Source: Anastrepha obliqua (Eukaryota; Arthropoda; Insecta; Diptera; Tephritidae). Taken from it: a DNA stretch of 64,000 nt. The position numbers and the translations under genes were made by a program. Below are positions 62,394 to 64,000 of this stretch, piece by piece; the stretch's first letter is position 1, and each line of letters starts with the position of its first letter. Under the pieces are notes generated by a model. That model was not told where the DNA came from and did no database searches. It was given only the letters and a program-made list of their open reading frames with translations. The DNA lies in assembly GCF_027943255.1 (NCBI RefSeq), contig NC_072894.1, positions 126,905,601 through 126,969,600 of the forward strand, written 5' to 3'.

Positions 62394-63062
62394 TTTGCAT
62401 ACATTTTTTTCCTGACTTTAGTTATTATACCAAACAGAATAGAATGAAATCATTTATATGAGTGGACTTTGAAATGTCGATATTTTATATTATTGTAGTT
62501 AAGTGCATAGTTGCAGCCGTAATAAAGCTGAAATTAAACTAGAACATTTTTCCTATTAGAAACTAGTATGGCAGCACAAATCCCTCAAAAATTAGGGTAT
62601 TTTAACATATTCCCCAATTTTTTTTCCAATTTAAGTTTTATGTGTGCATTGAAATGTTTCAAATCTCCCCCGTTTTAGCGATAATTTACCCAAGTGTATT
62701 ATCCTATTATATTAATATTTTAGTAAATTAAACTATACATTTTCAGCTCTTTCCAGTCAACACGGCAACAGCTTGGGAAAAAAGGTAACTGGAGAGAAGT
62801 CGCTTTCCAACTGTCAAATTTTTGTTTGAGCGGCCACAAATCCAACAAACCTTTTGTTATCAAGAAATGTCATGTTCAGTTAATATTTTCCACAAAATTT
62901 TATTTATAAGCAAAATGTGATTTATTGTTTACAAAACTAACGAATAAAAAACTTTGCTAATTAAACTTAACGTTGATTGAACAAAAATCGGTAGAAAGTA
63001 GTGGAAGGATCACGGAGTACCACATAAAAGTGGAAGTAGTGTGAAAAAAGTATAGTGCAACG
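62394..63062 (+). other. Deaf1: Deaf1 upstream region and probable 5' leader
   Basis: No transposon ends seen. 62740-62830 is somewhat GC-richer (TTTCCAGTCAACACGGCAAC) and may include promoter or a non-coding exon; I could not define a start site. Confidence 0.4.
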
Positions 63063-63191
63063 ATGGAACAGGTCGATTCTGCTGAGCTACATCTAGGCAG
63101 GATACGTGATGTAAAAGACTTGGGTGGTCTCAATGACGAAGCGCGCGACGTCGTTAAGGAAGAGGTGATTTTGGAAAGTTCTGGTCACCAG
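63063..63191 (+). CDS. Deaf1: Deaf1 exon 1
   Basis: 43 codons from the ATG at 63063 (MEQVDSAELHLGRIRDVKDL) to ESSGHQ, followed by a GTAATT donor at 63192, phase 0. It is acidic and carries no domain by itself. Assignment rests on splicing in frame to exon 2, which holds the SAND domain, and on resemblance to the recalled Drosophila Deaf1 N-terminus. The upstream context CAACG before ATG is acceptable. Intron 1 is 218 bp (63192-63409) with a strong pyrimidine tract before AAAAG. Confidence 0.85.
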
Positions 63192-63409
63192 GTAATTGTA
63201 GCAAATTCTTATTAGGGCTGGCGGCGTGGCGTTCCGAACACAAGTTTGCGCGCAGCCCCTTCCCGCGCTCGATACTTATGCACCCCTTTCCCTTGCGTGC
63301 AGCCTTCTGTCTTCAACAGCGCAATTGATGTGTACACAATTTTTTCTTTTTTTTCTCTTTTACTTTTGCGTTTGTTAATTATGCGATTTTACAATTAAAA
63401 AACCAAAAG

Positions 63410-64000
63410 CTGGATACCAAGGTTCGAATGGTGACCTCTAATGAGAATAGTGGCGGTAGTGGGGGTGTGGTCTCAGTACCGGTGTCGCTGCCGATAGGCT
63501 CAATGATCACTGGAGCCTCCTTTAATGTGATCACACCGGACCAATTGCCGCATTTCAAGCAAATGCTGTGTGTCGACAACGGCTATATATCGAGCAGCCC
63601 CGTTGTAGGCAGTATGGGGGGAGATTTGAAGACAATTGTCATACAGCAGACGACTGGTGGAGGAGGTGCTGGTGGAGTAGGAATCAATCATGACGGTTCT
63701 GGCAGTAATAATAGTCACGATAGTACTGCGACCAGTGAACATCCGGCCCAAGGAACTGGCTCAGGATGCGGGTCGGGGACTGGAGTTAATTGGGCTGAAA
63801 CTACGCATATGGAGGTATTTTCTATTCGTTGTAAGACAACCAGCGCAGATTTGTATCGCAGTAAGTTGGGCTCAGGAGGCCGTGGACGTTGCGTTAAATA
63901 CAAGGATAAATGGTATACGCCCAGCGAATTTGAAAATGTATGTGGACGCGGTTCGAGTAAGGATTGGAAGCGATCCATTAAGTACGGTGGAAAATCGTTG
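63410..64000 (+). CDS. Deaf1: Deaf1 exon 2, partial: SAND-domain transcription factor
   Basis: 197 codons open to the window edge, starting after AAAAG at 63409 with LDTKVRMVTSNENSG. It lacks its own start codon. A Val/Ser/Gly-rich segment (VPVSLPIGSMITGASFNVIT; MLCVDNGYISS) leads to a Gly/Ser/Asn-rich linker and WAETTHMEVF. The SAND domain begins at about 63812: IRCKTTSADLYRSKLGSGGR, then KWYTPSEFENVCGRGSSKDW and KRSIKYGGKSL. The KDWK DNA-contact motif is at 63959-63970. Deaf1 is a nuclear regulator that binds TTCG-type sites through SAND and ends in a MYND zinc finger, which would lie beyond the window. Confidence 0.95.
   Translation, partial: MDTKVRMVTSNENSGGSGGVVSVPVSLPIGSMITGASFNVITPDQLPHFKQMLCVDNGYISSSPVVGSMGGDLKTIVIQQTTGGGGAGGVGINHDGSGSNNSHDSTATSEHPAQGTGSGCGSGTGVNWAETTHMEVFSIRCKTTSADLYRSKLGSGGRGRCVKYKDKWYTPSEFENVCGRGSSKDWKRSIKYGGKSL

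Overview
The window is eukaryotic and looks like a higher fly, most likely a tephritid fruit fly. The evidence is an AT-rich background full of TATG/CATA-type short repeats, GT-AG introns, three recognisable insect genes, and very many Tc1/mariner, LINE, gypsy, SINE, Helitron and MITE remnants. The DD41D ('rosa') mariner-like lineage, described to my recollection from Ceratitis rosa and other tephritids, is prominent. Species assignment is inference.

Host genes. (1) The first coding exon of the triglyceride lipase brummer (bmm, ATGL/PNPLA2 homologue), minus strand, 28433-28589, with a candidate TATA promoter near 29230. No later exon was recognised in the 28 kb downstream of it. (2) A complete Tdrd3 gene, minus strand, 53267-40879: five coding exons, 878 predicted residues, with the RMI1_N/OB-fold, UBA, Tudor and C-terminal exon-junction-complex-binding modules in order. 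Two of its introns are 53 and 67 bp; the other two are 1.4 and 8.2 kb and filled with mobile DNA. (3) The 5' end of Deaf1, plus strand, 63063-64000: two exons, the second running off the window inside the SAND domain. Tdrd3 and Deaf1 are divergently arranged, about 9.8 kb of transposon debris apart.

Layout. 1-12 kb: Tc1 fragment, near-intact DD41D element, tRNA-derived SINE, deleted mariner with a nested repeat, decayed DD37D and mariner copies, and a Tc1 element with IR/DR ends. 12-28 kb: LINE fragments, a DD37D element carrying a nested pogo-like MITE, Tc1 and mariner fragments, a LINE RNase H end, a second DD41D element, a TTAA-flanked MITE and a Helitron-like element. 28-40 kb: bmm exon 1, a second TTAA MITE, two LINE bodies, a fold-back MITE, a twin of the deleted mariner and a mariner joined to a LINE. 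40-53 kb: Tdrd3. 53-63 kb: a tandem interspersed repeat, gypsy and R1-like LINE remains, another LINE, LTR pieces and a third DD41D-type lineage. 63-64 kb: Deaf1.

The three host genes are not an operon. They act in fat storage (bmm), mRNA translation and topoisomerase 3-beta biology (Tdrd3) and transcription (Deaf1). No transposase or reverse transcriptase here looks intact, so the autonomous machinery in this window appears dead. I did not find a convincing new multi-gene system. The most interesting unexplained items are an unclassified repeat with a palindromic end and internal minisatellite, a coding-like dispersed repeat, an unclassified transposase-like ORF in a Tdrd3 intron, and families of deletion derivatives sharing breakpoints.
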